64,000 bases of DNA from Streptomyces venezuelae (GTDB taxonomy: Bacteria > Actinomycetota > Actinomycetes > Streptomycetales > Streptomycetaceae): assembly GCF_008642315.1 (NCBI RefSeq), contig NZ_CP029192.1:1-64000 (forward strand), read 5' to 3'. The notes beneath the pieces were generated by a model. It ran no database searches, was not told the origin of the DNA, and saw only the letters and a program-made list of their open reading frames with translations. Positions 42,092 to 51,007 of the stretch are shown here, piece by piece. The position numbers were made by a program, and so were the translations under genes. The stretch's first letter is position 1. The number at the start of each line of letters is the position of its first letter.

Positions 42092-42238
42092 GGTTGCTCG
42101 CAAAGGGTCAGGGAGCCTGTGCTGGACAGCTCCGCTCTTGAAATGCGGGAGAGAGCGCGGGCGGGGGCGGCGGTGCCCCCTGGGGGCCCGGGCTGCCGCC
42201 TCCCGTCACACGCGGGTGGTCCCGTTCGTCACTGCTAT

Positions 42239-42265
42239 GACGCCCGGCAGCGCGAAGATGTGACA
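42239..42265 (-). promoter_or_regulatory. ECF41 promoter upstream of the MMPL gene
   Basis: On the minus strand TGTCACA (42265-42259), then 16 bases, then CGTC (42242-42239). The -35 element also forms the left half of the inverted repeat TGTGACA-N6-TGTCACA (42259-42278). Its right half faces the sigma-factor gene but lacks a CGTC at the correct distance. Confidence 0.85.
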
Positions 42266-42305
42266 GGCGTTTGTCACACACCGACCGGGATCGAAGGGGA
42301 CGACG

Positions 42306-43181
42306 GTGGTCATGCAGGAAAACGAACGGTTGGCACGCGCGTTCGAGGAGAAGCGGCCGCGGCTGCAGGCCGTGGCCCACCGCATGCTCGGCTCGACCGA
42401 CGAGGCCGAGGACGCCGTGCAGGAGGCCTGGATCCGGCTGCACCGCAGCGAGACCGACAGCGTGGAGAACCTCGACGGCTGGCTCACCACGGTGGTGAGC
42501 CGGGTCTGCCTGGACATGCTGCGCGCCCGCAACCGGCGCGAGGAGTTCCTGGCCGAGCACGCCGAGCCCACGGACGAACCCCGCACCGAGGACACCTCCG
42601 ACCCCGAGCAGGCGGCCGTGCTCGCCGACTCGGTGGGCCTGGCGATGCTGGTGGTCCTGGACACCCTCGACCCCGACGAGCGCCTGGCCTTCGTCCTGCA
42701 CGACACCTTCGCGGTGCCGTTCGCCGACATCGCCGCGATCATCGGGCGCAGTCCGGCGGCCACCCGGCAGCTGGCCAGCCGGGCCCGCCGGCGGGTGCAC
42801 GGCGCCTCTCCCCTGCCCGACCTGCAGCGCCAGCACAAGGTCGTGGACGCCTTCTTGACCGCCGCCCGCAACGGGGAGTTCGAGCGGCTGCTGACGCTGC
42901 TGGCGCCCGACGCCTCCATGCACGCCGACGACACGGCGGTACGCATCGGGGCGGCGCCGCTGACCGAGGGCTCCCAGGGCGTGGCGAGCATCTTCTCCGG
43001 CGGCGCGGAGGCGGCCCGCATCGCGCTCATCGACGGGTCGGTGGGAGCGGTGTGGCAGTCCAAGGTCCGCCCGATCGTGGTCTTCAACTTCACCATCGAG
43101 GACGGGCGGATCACCGCCATCGACCTGGTGGCCGAGCCCGAGCGGCTGCGGGAGCTGGACATCGTGGTCCTGGACGCCTGA
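42306..43181 (+). CDS. ECF41-type sigma factor with SnoaL-like C-terminus
   Basis: The protein is about 291 residues. The sigma-2 domain contains LQAVAHRMLGSTDEAEDAVQEAWIRL and LTTVVSRVCLDMLRARNRRE. The sigma-4 domain contains LDTLDPDERLAFVLHDTFAVPFADIAAIIGRSPAATRQLASRARRRV. A SnoaL/NTF2-like C-terminal domain follows (about residues 180-290). This fused domain replaces a separate anti-sigma factor in ECF41 and modulates activity. Exact ECF41 promoters occur before the AhpD-like and MMPL genes, which defines a small local regulon. GTG 42306 follows GAAGGGGA; ATG 42312 is an alternative. Confidence 0.92.
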   Translation: MVMQENERLARAFEEKRPRLQAVAHRMLGSTDEAEDAVQEAWIRLHRSETDSVENLDGWLTTVVSRVCLDMLRARNRREEFLAEHAEPTDEPRTEDTSDPEQAAVLADSVGLAMLVVLDTLDPDERLAFVLHDTFAVPFADIAAIIGRSPAATRQLASRARRRVHGASPLPDLQRQHKVVDAFLTAARNGEFERLLTLLAPDASMHADDTAVRIGAAPLTEGSQGVASIFSGGAEAARIALIDGSVGAVWQSKVRPIVVFNFTIEDGRITAIDLVAEPERLRELDIVVLDA

Positions 43182-43203
43182 GCGCCGCGCTCCCGGGCGC
43201 ACA

Positions 43204-43427
43204 GAGCCTGTGTCATAACCCCGGTCGGATCAGTGGGCGTCGTCTGGTGCGTGCGATCGCAAGGCGCCGGAGCGCCCTCGGTGGGGGTCCCCCCGGGCCC
43301 TTCAGGCCTGGGGGAGGAGCTACCAGGACGTTTCGGCAACGCGGCTGGGGGTCCCCCCTGGCCTTTCAGGCCTTGGGGGAGTGCGTGCCAGACGACGCCC
43401 ACCCGGCCGGGGTCATGACACAGGCTC
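43204..43427. mobile_element. MITE-like element, about 224 bp
   Basis: Imperfect terminal inverted repeats of 40-44 bp begin GAGCCTGTGTCATAACCCCGG on the left and match the complement of the right end (43388-43427), with one 4-base gap. There is no open frame for a transposase. Two internal blocks containing CTTTCAGGCCTTGGGGGAG-like strings are direct repeats. The GAGCCTGTGTCAT end resembles IS5-type elements of actinomycetes, from which it may be mobilised in trans. No clear target-site duplication is visible. The right end abuts the stop codon of the hydrolase gene. Confidence 0.85.
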
Positions 43428-44498
43428 TCAGGCACCCGGGGGCAGGCACTCCTCCAGGAACGCCAGGGCCCGCAGGTGGTGGGCGCGGGCCGCCCAGCCC
43501 AGGCTGATGTTGTGCCCCGCGCCCGCCTGGTGCTCCAGCAGGACGCGGGGCGCGGCGGTGAAGCCGGCCGCCAGCGCCGCCAGGTCCGCCTCCTGCCTGC
43601 GCCACCACAGCTCGTGCTCGGCGAAGGTGAAGCGGACCGGCACCCGCACCCGGGGCGCGAGTTGGTCGAACACCCCCGGCCAGCCGGCCAGATCGGCCGC
43701 CTCGCGCGCCGGCATCGGCGCCACCGTGCCCGCGCTGGCCCGGAAGGTGCCCGGCGGGTACAGGCGCAGTGGCCCCCAGTGCCGGCGCCGGGCGGCGGGC
43801 CGGTTGTGGCGCACCTCGTCCTCGGCGCCGGGTGCGTAACGGCGCCCGCAGCCCGAGATGTCCACGCCCAGCAGCCCCTCGCCGTCCCGGGCCTGCGCGG
43901 CCAGTGACAGGGCCAGCTTGCCGCCGAAGGAGTGCGCCAGCACGAAGAGGCCGGCGCCCACCGGGTGCCGGCGGGCGAAGCCGGCGAGGGCCGCGCGCAG
44001 CAGCGGCGTCTGTTCCGCCAGCGGCAGGCCCTCGGGCAGGTCGGCGGCGGACGCCCCGTAGCCGGGCCGGTCGACGGCCAGCACCGCGCAGCCGAGCCGG
44101 GCCCCCAGGTGGAGCAGGGACAGCTCGGGGCGGGCCTGCCCGTGGAAGTACCCGGCGCTCATGCCGCCGCCGTGCACCGCCACGATCAGCGCGCGCGGGC
44201 GGCCCGCGGGTTCGCACAGCAGGGCGGACAGGGCGAGCCCGCCGGCGTCCAGCACGACCGCACGGACGGCGCCGGGCTGTGCCTCCTGCGGGGCAGCCCC
44301 GTGCGGGCCGGGGCCCGTTGGCGCCTCCCGGCTCGCACCGCGCCGGGCCGCCGGCGCCGGGCCCTCGCGGGGGCCGGCCCCGCGCGGAGCGGGGGTTGTC
44401 GACGCCGCCCGGCTCCCGTCTTGTCGGGTCGTGGCGGCGGTCTCGTCCGCTCCGGGAGTCGGTGTCTCGACCCGCGCCGCCCTGGGGCCCGTTGGCAC
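43428..44498 (-). CDS. Alpha/beta hydrolase with a disordered N-terminus
   Basis: The 356-residue protein begins with about 80 low-complexity Pro/Ala/Gly/Arg residues. An alpha/beta hydrolase follows with oxyanion motif VAVHGGGMSAGY, nucleophile elbow LAHSFGGKLAL (Ser) and the late His in HQAGAGHNISLGW. The GTG start overlaps the stop of the adjacent FAD hydroxylase gene (TAGTG), so it belongs to the PKS operon. Hydrolases of this class act in kinamycin and lomaiviticin pathways on epoxide or ester intermediates; which reaction this one performs is not visible. The 3' end touches the MITE. Confidence 0.8.
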   Translation of the reverse strand: MPTGPRAARVETPTPGADETAATTRQDGSRAASTTPAPRGAGPREGPAPAARRGASREAPTGPGPHGAAPQEAQPGAVRAVVLDAGGLALSALLCEPAGRPRALIVAVHGGGMSAGYFHGQARPELSLLHLGARLGCAVLAVDRPGYGASAADLPEGLPLAEQTPLLRAALAGFARRHPVGAGLFVLAHSFGGKLALSLAAQARDGEGLLGVDISGCGRRYAPGAEDEVRHNRPAARRRHWGPLRLYPPGTFRASAGTVAPMPAREAADLAGWPGVFDQLAPRVRVPVRFTFAEHELWWRRQEADLAALAAGFTAAPRVLLEHQAGAGHNISLGWAARAHHLRALAFLEECLPPGA

Positions 44499-46057
44499 TA
44501 CGCCGCTCGTTTCGGGCCGAACCAGTGGGTCAGGGCGGCGGGCAGGCCGCCGGAGGTGTCCTGGCTGGTCCAGGCGACGTGGCCGTCGGGGCGGATCAGG
44601 ACGGCGTCCAGGCCGGTGAGGACGTCGGTGGTGCCCTCCGAGGGTTTGGCGGCGGCCGTGACGGTGTGGACGCGGCCGGCCCAGGGAGCGGCGGTGGCGC
44701 GCAGGGCGGCGTCGTCGGCCAGGTCGAGCAGGAGGCCGCGGGCGGGGTGCAGCAGGCGGGCGGTGTCGCTCTCGCCGTCGGCGCCGGTCAGCGGGCGCTT
44801 GGGCAGGCGGCGGCCGAGCAGGGGGTGGGGGGCGGGTGAGGGGGCGGTGCCGGGGAGGGTCATGTCGTAGTGGATGTCGAGGTGGCTGACGATGCCGGCC
44901 AGGTGGCGTCTGACCGCGTCGTGGCCGATGAGTTCGGCGAACAGGGCGCGCAGCGGGTCCGACTGCTCGCCGCCCAGGAACACGATGCCCTGCGCGCGGG
45001 TGTTCATCAGCAGGCGCCGCCCGACCGGGTGCCGCTCCTGGTGGTAGGTGTCCAGCAGGCCGGCCGGGGCGGTGCCGCGGACCGTGGCGGCCAGCTTCCA
45101 GCCCAGGTTGACCGCGTCCTGCACGCCGGTGCTCAGCCCCTGCCCGCCCGCCGGGAGGTGGATGTGCGCCGCGTCGCCCGCCAGCAGCACCCGCCCGCGC
45201 CGGTAGGTGTCGGCCTGGCGGGCGGCGTCGCTGAAGGAGCTGACCCACTGGGCGCTGCCGGCGCTGATGTCCTCGCCGGTGATGTGCTGCCAGGCGGCGG
45301 CGACCTCGGCGAAGGTGACGGTGTCCTCGCGTTCTTGGGCCGGGACGCCGTGCGGGCAGACGATGATGCGGTCCACGCCCTCCTTGAGCGGGGCCGCCAT
45401 CACCATGCCGTGCGCCAGCCGCTCGCCCAGGAAGCGGGGCTTGAGGCCGCAGCCCACGACGTCGGCCAGGTACATGGTGCGGGTGGCGGGCAGGCCGGGG
45501 AAACCGAAGCCGGCCGCCTTGCGGATGAGGCTCTGCCCGCCGTCGCAGCCCACCAGGTAGGCGGCGCGCAGCCGCCGGACCCCGTCGGGGGTGTCGGCAA
45601 CGACCTCGACGTGGTCGCCGTCCGCGAAGCCCTCGGCCAGCTCCGTCACCTGCCAGCCGCGCCGGATGTCCGCGCCCAGCTCCCGAGCCCAGGCCTCCAG
45701 GACCGCCTCGGTCTGGTCCTGCGGGATGCCGCGGGCCCCGAAGTGGGCGTCCTCCAGCGCGGTGTAGTCGAACTGCACCCCGCCGAAGTGGCCCAGCGGG
45801 CTGACCTCGAGGCTGGGGCCCTGCCCGAAGCGGGGCAGCAGCCCGCGCTGGTCGAAGACCTCCATGGCCCGGGCGGTGAAGCCGAGCCCCCGCGACTGCC
45901 CGGTCGGCTCGGCGAGCCGCTCCAGAACGATGACGCGCGCCCCGCCCAGGCGCAGTTCGCCCGCGAGCATCAGCCCCGCCGGGCCGGCGCCGACCACGAT
46001 GACGTCGGTGACGTCTGTGCCGTCGGCGGCGTCGGTGTGCACCGCTGTCCCAGCCAT
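44498..46057 (-). CDS. Aromatic polyketide FAD hydroxylase A
   Basis: The 519-residue class A flavoprotein hydroxylase is of the PgaE/JadH/AlpG type. It has VIVVGAGPAGLMLAGEL at residues 18-34, the DG motif LVGCDGGQSLIRKAAG, and the GD motif VLLAGDAAHIHLPAGGQGLS with QDAVNLGWKLA. A C-terminal thioredoxin-like domain ends VLIRPDGHVAWTSQD...HWFGPKRAA. Such enzymes hydroxylate angucyclinones at positions like C12 or C5. It is one of four homologous hydroxylases in the window and is translationally coupled to the hydrolase gene downstream. Confidence 0.9.
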   Translation of the reverse strand: MAGTAVHTDAADGTDVTDVIVVGAGPAGLMLAGELRLGGARVIVLERLAEPTGQSRGLGFTARAMEVFDQRGLLPRFGQGPSLEVSPLGHFGGVQFDYTALEDAHFGARGIPQDQTEAVLEAWARELGADIRRGWQVTELAEGFADGDHVEVVADTPDGVRRLRAAYLVGCDGGQSLIRKAAGFGFPGLPATRTMYLADVVGCGLKPRFLGERLAHGMVMAAPLKEGVDRIIVCPHGVPAQEREDTVTFAEVAAAWQHITGEDISAGSAQWVSSFSDAARQADTYRRGRVLLAGDAAHIHLPAGGQGLSTGVQDAVNLGWKLAATVRGTAPAGLLDTYHQERHPVGRRLLMNTRAQGIVFLGGEQSDPLRALFAELIGHDAVRRHLAGIVSHLDIHYDMTLPGTAPSPAPHPLLGRRLPKRPLTGADGESDTARLLHPARGLLLDLADDAALRATAAPWAGRVHTVTAAAKPSEGTTDVLTGLDAVLIRPDGHVAWTSQDTSGGLPAALTHWFGPKRAA

Positions 46058-46081
46058 GATTGTCCTGCCTCTCCTCGCTCG

Positions 46082-46126
46082 CGGATGCCGTCCGGATGTC
46101 GTGCGGGCGTGCGGATGTCGTGCGGG
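46082..46126. repeat. Short direct repeats between hydroxylase genes
   Basis: CGGATGTCGTGCGGG occurs twice (46093-46107 and 46112-46126), with a degenerate third copy at the left. It lies in the gap between hydroxylases A and B. Confidence 0.75.
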
Positions 46127-46129
46127 TGC

Positions 46130-47665
46130 TCAGTGCGGTGTGCCGAACCAGCGCTCCAGGACGGCCGCCAACTCCGTCTCGCCGCCCATCTGCTGACTGG
46201 GGGCGGCCCACACCACGTAGCCGTCCGGGCGCACCGCGACCGCGGTCGCCTTGGCCAGCTCGCCGGGGTCGGAGTCCGGCTCGGGGCGGGCCACCACCAG
46301 GTCCAGGCGGTCGGCCCACCGCTCCCCCACCGCCGGCACCCGGCCGTCCAGGCCGAGCAGCAGCCCGCGGCCCGAGCGCAGCAGTTCCAGGGTGGTGCAG
46401 GTGGCGCTGCCCACCCGCAGCCGGGCGTGCGGCAGGCGCAGGCCCACCAGCGGGTGGCCGCCGTCGTGGCCGGCGTAGCGGATGTCGAGGCCGCTGATCA
46501 TGCCGGCGAGGCGGGTGCGTACCTGCTCGTCGTCGAGGAGTTCGGCCAGGACCGTGCGCAGCGGCTCCACCTCGGCGCCGCCCAGCAGCAGCATCGCCTG
46601 GGCGCGGATGTTGGCGAGCACGGCGCGGCCCACCGCGTGCCGCTCCGTGTGGTAGGTGTCCAGCAGGCCCGCCGGGGCGTGGCCGGCCAGCACGGCGGCG
46701 AGTTTCCAGCCGAGGTTGAAGGCGTCCTGCAGGCCCAGGTTGAGGGCCTGACCGCCGATGGGCATCTGGCGGTGCGCGGCGTCGCCCGCGTACAGCACGC
46801 GGCCGTGCCGGTACTGGGCGAGCTGGCGGTTGGCGTCGTCGAAGTGGTTGACCCACAGCGGGGTGCCGGCGCTGATGTCCTCGCCGGTGACCCGCTGCCA
46901 GGCGGCGGCCATCTCGGTGAACTGCGGGGCGCCGGTGCGCTCTCTGGCGGGCGCGCCGGATTCGTGGACCATCACGCGGGTGACGCCGTCGGGGCGGCGG
47001 GCGGCGATGGCCAGGCCGCCGGGCAGGCGCTCGAAGCGCCGGTCGCGGATGTGGATGCCCTCGACGTCGGCGCGCAGCAGTTCGCGGGTGGCGCCCTGGC
47101 CGGGGAAGTCTGCGCCGGTCAGGCGGCGCACGGTGGAGTCCTGGCCGTCGCAGGCCACCAGGTACTGTCCGCGCAGCCGCACCGGGCGGCCGTCGCGGTC
47201 CATGGCCTGTGCCTCGACCGCCTCGCCGTCCTGGACCAGGTCGATCAGTTCCAGGCGGTGGCCGCAGCGGATGTCGGCGCCCAGCGAGAGCGCCCACTCC
47301 TCCAGGACCGACTCGGTCTTGGTCTGGGGCACTTTGTGCTGGCCGGGGTAGGCGCCGGGCAGGGTGAGGTCCAGGGGCAGGCCGCCGAAGTGGCCGCGCG
47401 CCTCGGTGGGCGGGCTTGCGAAGTCGGTGAGCAGGCCGCGGCTGTCGAAGATCTCCATGGTGCGGGCGTGCAGGGTGGAGGCCCTGGACTCCTTGGTGGG
47501 GCGGTGGCGCTGTTCGACGACGGCCACCTGGATGCCGTGCAGGCACAGTTCGGCGGTGAGCAGCAGTCCCACGGGGCCTGCGCCGACGACGATGACCTGG
47601 GTGTCCAGCACGCCGGTGCGGCCCGGGGCGGCCTTGCGGGGACGGGCGGGGCCTGGCGCGTCCAT
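46130..47665 (-). CDS. Aromatic polyketide FAD hydroxylase B
   Basis: The 511-residue paralogue of hydroxylase A has VIVVGAGPVGLLLTAELCLHG, the DG motif LVACDGQDSTVRRLTG, and the GD motif VLYAGDAAHRQMPIGGQALN. It starts at ATG 47665, one base after the stop of the aromatase/cyclase gene. It is more diverged from A and C in the FAD-distal region, for example lacking the HIHLP string, so it likely acts on a different carbon or intermediate. The C-terminus VAVRPDGYVVWAAPSQQ keeps the family thioredoxin-like fold. Confidence 0.9.
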   Translation of the reverse strand: MDAPGPARPRKAAPGRTGVLDTQVIVVGAGPVGLLLTAELCLHGIQVAVVEQRHRPTKESRASTLHARTMEIFDSRGLLTDFASPPTEARGHFGGLPLDLTLPGAYPGQHKVPQTKTESVLEEWALSLGADIRCGHRLELIDLVQDGEAVEAQAMDRDGRPVRLRGQYLVACDGQDSTVRRLTGADFPGQGATRELLRADVEGIHIRDRRFERLPGGLAIAARRPDGVTRVMVHESGAPARERTGAPQFTEMAAAWQRVTGEDISAGTPLWVNHFDDANRQLAQYRHGRVLYAGDAAHRQMPIGGQALNLGLQDAFNLGWKLAAVLAGHAPAGLLDTYHTERHAVGRAVLANIRAQAMLLLGGAEVEPLRTVLAELLDDEQVRTRLAGMISGLDIRYAGHDGGHPLVGLRLPHARLRVGSATCTTLELLRSGRGLLLGLDGRVPAVGERWADRLDLVVARPEPDSDPGELAKATAVAVRPDGYVVWAAPSQQMGGETELAAVLERWFGTPH

Positions 47666-47666
47666 G

Positions 47667-48611
47667 TCAGTGCGTCCGCTCCGCGTAGTCCTTGGCATGG
47701 CCCAGCGTGGCGCGGCTGTTGGTGGACAGCGCGCTGTGCACGTAGGCGCGGGCGTCGGCGACGGTGGCCTGCTCGCCGAGGATCCTGGCGATGTTGGCGG
47801 TGTTGATCGACACGGTGTGCTGGGAGGCGGCCTCGGTGGTGCCCCGGCCGGTGTCGGTGAACGTCCAGTAGCCGGTGTGCAGGGTCATCAGGGCGGGCAG
47901 GGTGACCTGCTTGTAGGCGATCTTCCGGGTGTCCAGGGCGACCCGGTAGGACTTGGTGGTGTGCACCGAGCCGTCCTTGGCGCGGGTGTCCATCTCCAGG
48001 ATCTGCAGGCCGGGGGCGGGTTCCTCGAAGCGTACGGTGGCCACGTGCGGGAGGCGCTCGGGCCAGTGCCCGGCCTCGTTGACGAAGTCGAAGGCGTCCT
48101 TGGCCGCGCCGTTGATCTGAACGGTGTCGGTGAAGGAGAAGACCAGGTCCTCGCTCTCGGCGGCGTGGGCGTGTTCGACGTTGTCCTTGAGCGCGGCCAG
48201 TTCCGAGGTGCTGTTGGTGTCCACGGCCTTGTCGATCCACGCCAGGTCGTGGGGGTCGTCGTCGATGGCCCGGTAGTCGTGCAGCAGCCTGACCCGGGAG
48301 GTGTCCCCGGTCTGGGGTTCCACGATCCAGGTGCCGCCCATCGCGGCGACGGGCGCGGTGGTGACCTCCTGGCGGAAGTCGATGCTCAGCTTGTCGGGGT
48401 CCAGGGTGCGGCGCGAGGTCCAGTTCTTGGCCTCGCCGTTGGCGGTGGCCCAGATGTGGATGCGCTCCTGGTTCTTCCCCGTCTCCTCGCGCTCGACGTG
48501 GATGGTGGGCGGGAAGATCTGCGGCCAGTGGCTCACGTCCGCCAGCAGGCGGTAGACCGTGGCCGCGGGCGCGCCGACGGTGATCTCGTGCTCGACCTGA
48601 CGCGTCGTCAT
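47667..48611 (-). CDS. Di-domain aromatase/cyclase
   Basis: The 314-residue protein has two tandem START/Bet v1-like domains. The first, residues 1-150, begins VEHEITVGAPAATVYRLLADVSHWPQIFPPTIHVER. The second, about 160-310, begins FSFTDTVQINGAAKDAFDFVNEAGHWPERLPHV. Di-domain aromatases follow a C9 ketoreductase and aromatise the first ring of a reduced octa- or decaketide; JadD and AlpE are angucycline examples. The gene order KS-alpha, KS-beta, ACP, ketoreductase, aromatase is the standard angucycline order. Confidence 0.92.
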   Translation of the reverse strand: MTTRQVEHEITVGAPAATVYRLLADVSHWPQIFPPTIHVEREETGKNQERIHIWATANGEAKNWTSRRTLDPDKLSIDFRQEVTTAPVAAMGGTWIVEPQTGDTSRVRLLHDYRAIDDDPHDLAWIDKAVDTNSTSELAALKDNVEHAHAAESEDLVFSFTDTVQINGAAKDAFDFVNEAGHWPERLPHVATVRFEEPAPGLQILEMDTRAKDGSVHTTKSYRVALDTRKIAYKQVTLPALMTLHTGYWTFTDTGRGTTEAASQHTVSINTANIARILGEQATVADARAYVHSALSTNSRATLGHAKDYAERTH

Positions 48612-48652
48612 GACTGCTGCTCCTTGTACGGGCGGGCGGGGCGGGGCGGTGG

Positions 48653-49438
48653 TCAGAAGTTGCCGAGGCCGCCGCAGACGTTGAGCGCCTGGGAGGTGAT
48701 GGAGGCGGCGGTGTCGCCGGCCAGGTAGCCGATGAGGCCGGCGACTTCCTGCGGGGTGCTGTAGCGCCCGAGGGGGATCTTGGCCTGGAACTTGGTGAGG
48801 ATCGCCTCCTCGGTGGTCTCGTAGGCGGCGGCGTAGCCCTGGCGCACCCGCTGGGCCATGGGGGTCTCCACATAGCCGGGGCACACGGCGTTGACGGTGA
48901 TGCCGGTGGGCGCCAGTTCGTTGCCGAGGGCCTTGGTGAAGCCGACGACGCCGTGTTTGGAGGCGGAGTAGGGGGCGCCGAGCACGACGCCCTGCTTGCC
49001 TGCGGTGGAGGCGACGTTGATGATGCGGCCGCGGCCCTGCTCGCGCATGCGGCCGGTGGTCAGCACCTCGCGGGTCATGCGGAAGACGCTGTTGAGGTTG
49101 GTGTCGATGACGTCGTCCCACAGCTCGTCGGCGATGTCCGCGGTCACCCCGCCGCCGGAGCGGCCGGCGTTGTTGACCAGGACGTCGACCGGGCCGAAGC
49201 GCTCCACGGCGGCGCTCACGAAGGCGGTGACGGACGTCTTGTCGCGTACGTCGAGCGCGCTGCCCTCGACGTCCAGGCCCTCCTCGCGCAGCTGCTTGAC
49301 GGTGGAGGCCACGTTCTCCGCGGTGCGGGCGCCCAGGAAGACGCGGTGGCCCTGCTGGGCGAGGAGGCGGGCGGCGGCCAGGCCGATGCCGCTGGTGGCG
49401 CCGGTGACGAGCGCGAGGCGGGGGGCGGTCTGTGTCAT
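48653..49438 (-). CDS. Polyketide C9 ketoreductase (actIII type)
   Basis: The 261-residue short-chain dehydrogenase has the NADPH motif TGATSGIGLAAAR, the NNAG motif (VLVNNAGRSGGG) and the catalytic Ser-Tyr-x3-Lys in NVASTAGKQ...APYSASKHG. The PGYVETPM loop and total length match ActKR-type enzymes, which reduce C9 of the nascent polyketone and set first-ring folding. It lies 13 bases upstream of the ACP stop... that is, just after the ACP gene in the operon. Confidence 0.93.
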   Translation of the reverse strand: MTQTAPRLALVTGATSGIGLAAARLLAQQGHRVFLGARTAENVASTVKQLREEGLDVEGSALDVRDKTSVTAFVSAAVERFGPVDVLVNNAGRSGGGVTADIADELWDDVIDTNLNSVFRMTREVLTTGRMREQGRGRIINVASTAGKQGVVLGAPYSASKHGVVGFTKALGNELAPTGITVNAVCPGYVETPMAQRVRQGYAAAYETTEEAILTKFQAKIPLGRYSTPQEVAGLIGYLAGDTAASITSQALNVCGGLGNF

Positions 49439-49451
49439 GGCGGGTGTCCTT

Positions 49452-49721
49452 TCAGGCCGCGCGGGCGGCGGCCAGCCGCTCGTTGACGGTGTGGATCAGT
49501 TCACGGGGGGTCAGCTCGTCGCTGAGCGTGTCGTCGTCCAGGGCGATGGCGTACTCGCGCTCGATGCAGCCGCCGGTCTCCAGCAGGGCGAGCGACTCGT
49601 AGCCCAGCAGGCCGAAGGTGGTGTCCAGGATGTCGTCGTCCAGCGGGGCGGCCTCGTCGGCGCCCGCGGCCTCGACGAGGATGCGCTTGAGGTCGTCCAG
49701 GGTGAAGGGCTGCTCGCTCAT
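49452..49721 (-). CDS. Acyl carrier protein
   Basis: The 89-residue acidic protein has the phosphopantetheine attachment Ser43 in LLGYESLALLE. The usual motif is GYDSL, so the Asp before Ser is replaced by Glu, which is tolerated in other type II ACPs. It carries the growing polyketide for the KS heterodimer. The gene sits between KS-beta and the ketoreductase, as in other aromatic polyketide clusters. Confidence 0.93.
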   Translation of the reverse strand: MSEQPFTLDDLKRILVEAAGADEAAPLDDDILDTTFGLLGYESLALLETGGCIEREYAIALDDDTLSDELTPRELIHTVNERLAAARAA

Positions 49722-49795
49722 GTCGGGTCTGCTTCCTTCGTGTCGGGCCCGGCCGGCGCGGGCGGCCGGGCCGCCGGGGGCGCCGCCCGGGCGGC

Positions 49796-51007
49796 TCACT
49801 GTGCGGCGCGTACGACCATCGCGGAGTTGAACCCGCCGTGGCCGCGGGCCAGCACCAGCGCGGTGCGCAGCGTGGCCGGGCGCGCCTGGTACAGGACCAG
49901 GTCCAGGTCGTACTCGGGACAGGGGTCGATGTGGACGGTGGGCGGGATGAGGCCGGCGCGCATCGAAAGGAGTGCGCAGGCCACGTCCAGGGGTGCGGCG
50001 CCCGAGTGCAGGCGGCCGGTCATCGTCTTGGGCACGGTGACCGGGACGCGGCCCGGGCCGAACACCTCGCTGATCGCCGCGGCCTCGGCCCGGTCCAGCT
50101 CGGGTACGCCCGCGCCGTCGGCGAAGACCACGTCGATGTCGCCGGGCGCCATGCCGGCGTCCTCCAGCGCGGTGCGCATCGCGGTGCGCAGGGTGGAGGA
50201 GCGGCCGCTGTGCGGGGGCGGGTCGATGGTGGCTCCGTAGCCGGCGAGTTCGCCGTAGCAGGTGGCGCCGCGGGCGCGGGCCGCCTCGGCGGGCTCCAGG
50301 GTGAGCAGGGCACCGCCCTCGCCGGGCACGTAGCCGCGGGCGTCGCGGTCGAAGGGCAGGTAGGCGCGGGTGGGTTCGTCGCTGTCGCTCATGCGTCCGC
50401 CGGCGAGCTGGGCCACCCAGCCCCAGGGGCACACCGAGGCGTCCACGGCGCCGCCCACGATCAGCGGGGTGCCCTTGCGCACCAGGCGCCGGGCCTGGGC
50501 CAGCGCGTCCAGGCCGCCGGCCTGGTCGCTGACGACGACGCCGCTGGGGCCCTTCATGCCGTGCCGGATGGAGATCTGGCCGCTGTTGACCGCGTAGAAC
50601 CAGGCGAAGGACTGGTAGGCGGAGACGAACTGGCTGCCCTTGGACCACAGTTTCTGCAGTTCGTCCTGGCCGAACTCGAAGCCGCCCGCGTGGCTTGCGG
50701 TGACCACGCCCATGTCCAGCGGGTCGAAGGCGGCCACGTCCACCCCGGCGTCGGCCAGCGCCCAGTCCGCGGCGGCCAGCGAGAGCCGGGTGACGCGGTC
50801 GGTCTGCGGCAGCAGCCGGCCCGGCAGGTGGTCGGCGGCCTCGAACCCGGGGATCTCGCCGGCCAGTTGGGCGGGGTAGCTCGAGGGGTCGAAGCGGGTG
50901 ATGCGGCCGATGCCGCTCTTCGCGCCGAGGGTGGCCGCCCAGTAGTCGGCCGCGCCCAGGCCGTTGGGGGCGGCGATGCCCATGCCGGTGACCGCGACCG
51001 CCGTCAT
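49796..51007 (-). CDS. KS-beta / chain length factor
   Basis: The 403-residue protein is the ketosynthase-like partner. The active-site Cys position is occupied by Gln in [13 protein letters not shown], the diagnostic Cys-to-Gln change of chain length factors, which decarboxylate malonyl-ACP and set chain length. The KS fold is otherwise conserved ([39 protein letters not shown]). Its ATG overlaps the KS-alpha stop (ATGA), the normal coupling of this heterodimer. The cyclase set suggests a decaketide, but the chain length cannot be read reliably here. Confidence 0.95.
   Translation of the reverse strand: MTAVAVTGMGIAAPNGLGAADYWAATLGAKSGIGRITRFDPSSYPAQLAGEIPGFEAADHLPGRLLPQTDRVTRLSLAAADWALADAGVDVAAFDPLDMGVVTASHAGGFEFGQDELQKLWSKGSQFVSAYQSFAWFYAVNSGQISIRHGMKGPSGVVVSDQAGGLDALAQARRLVRKGTPLIVGGAVDASVCPWGWVAQLAGGRMSDSDEPTRAYLPFDRDARGYVPGEGGALLTLEPAEAARARGATCYGELAGYGATIDPPPHSGRSSTLRTAMRTALEDAGMAPGDIDVVFADGAGVPELDRAEAAAISEVFGPGRVPVTVPKTMTGRLHSGAAPLDVACALLSMRAGLIPPTVHIDPCPEYDLDLVLYQARPATLRTALVLARGHGGFNSAMVVRAAQ

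Noticed and set aside
43428..47546. A 1372-residue open frame on the minus strand across the hydrolase and two hydroxylase genes
   Set aside because: It joins the real hydrolase frame to out-of-frame GC-rich shadow sequence. The hydroxylase motifs are only readable in the other frame, and individual starts with overlaps are clear.
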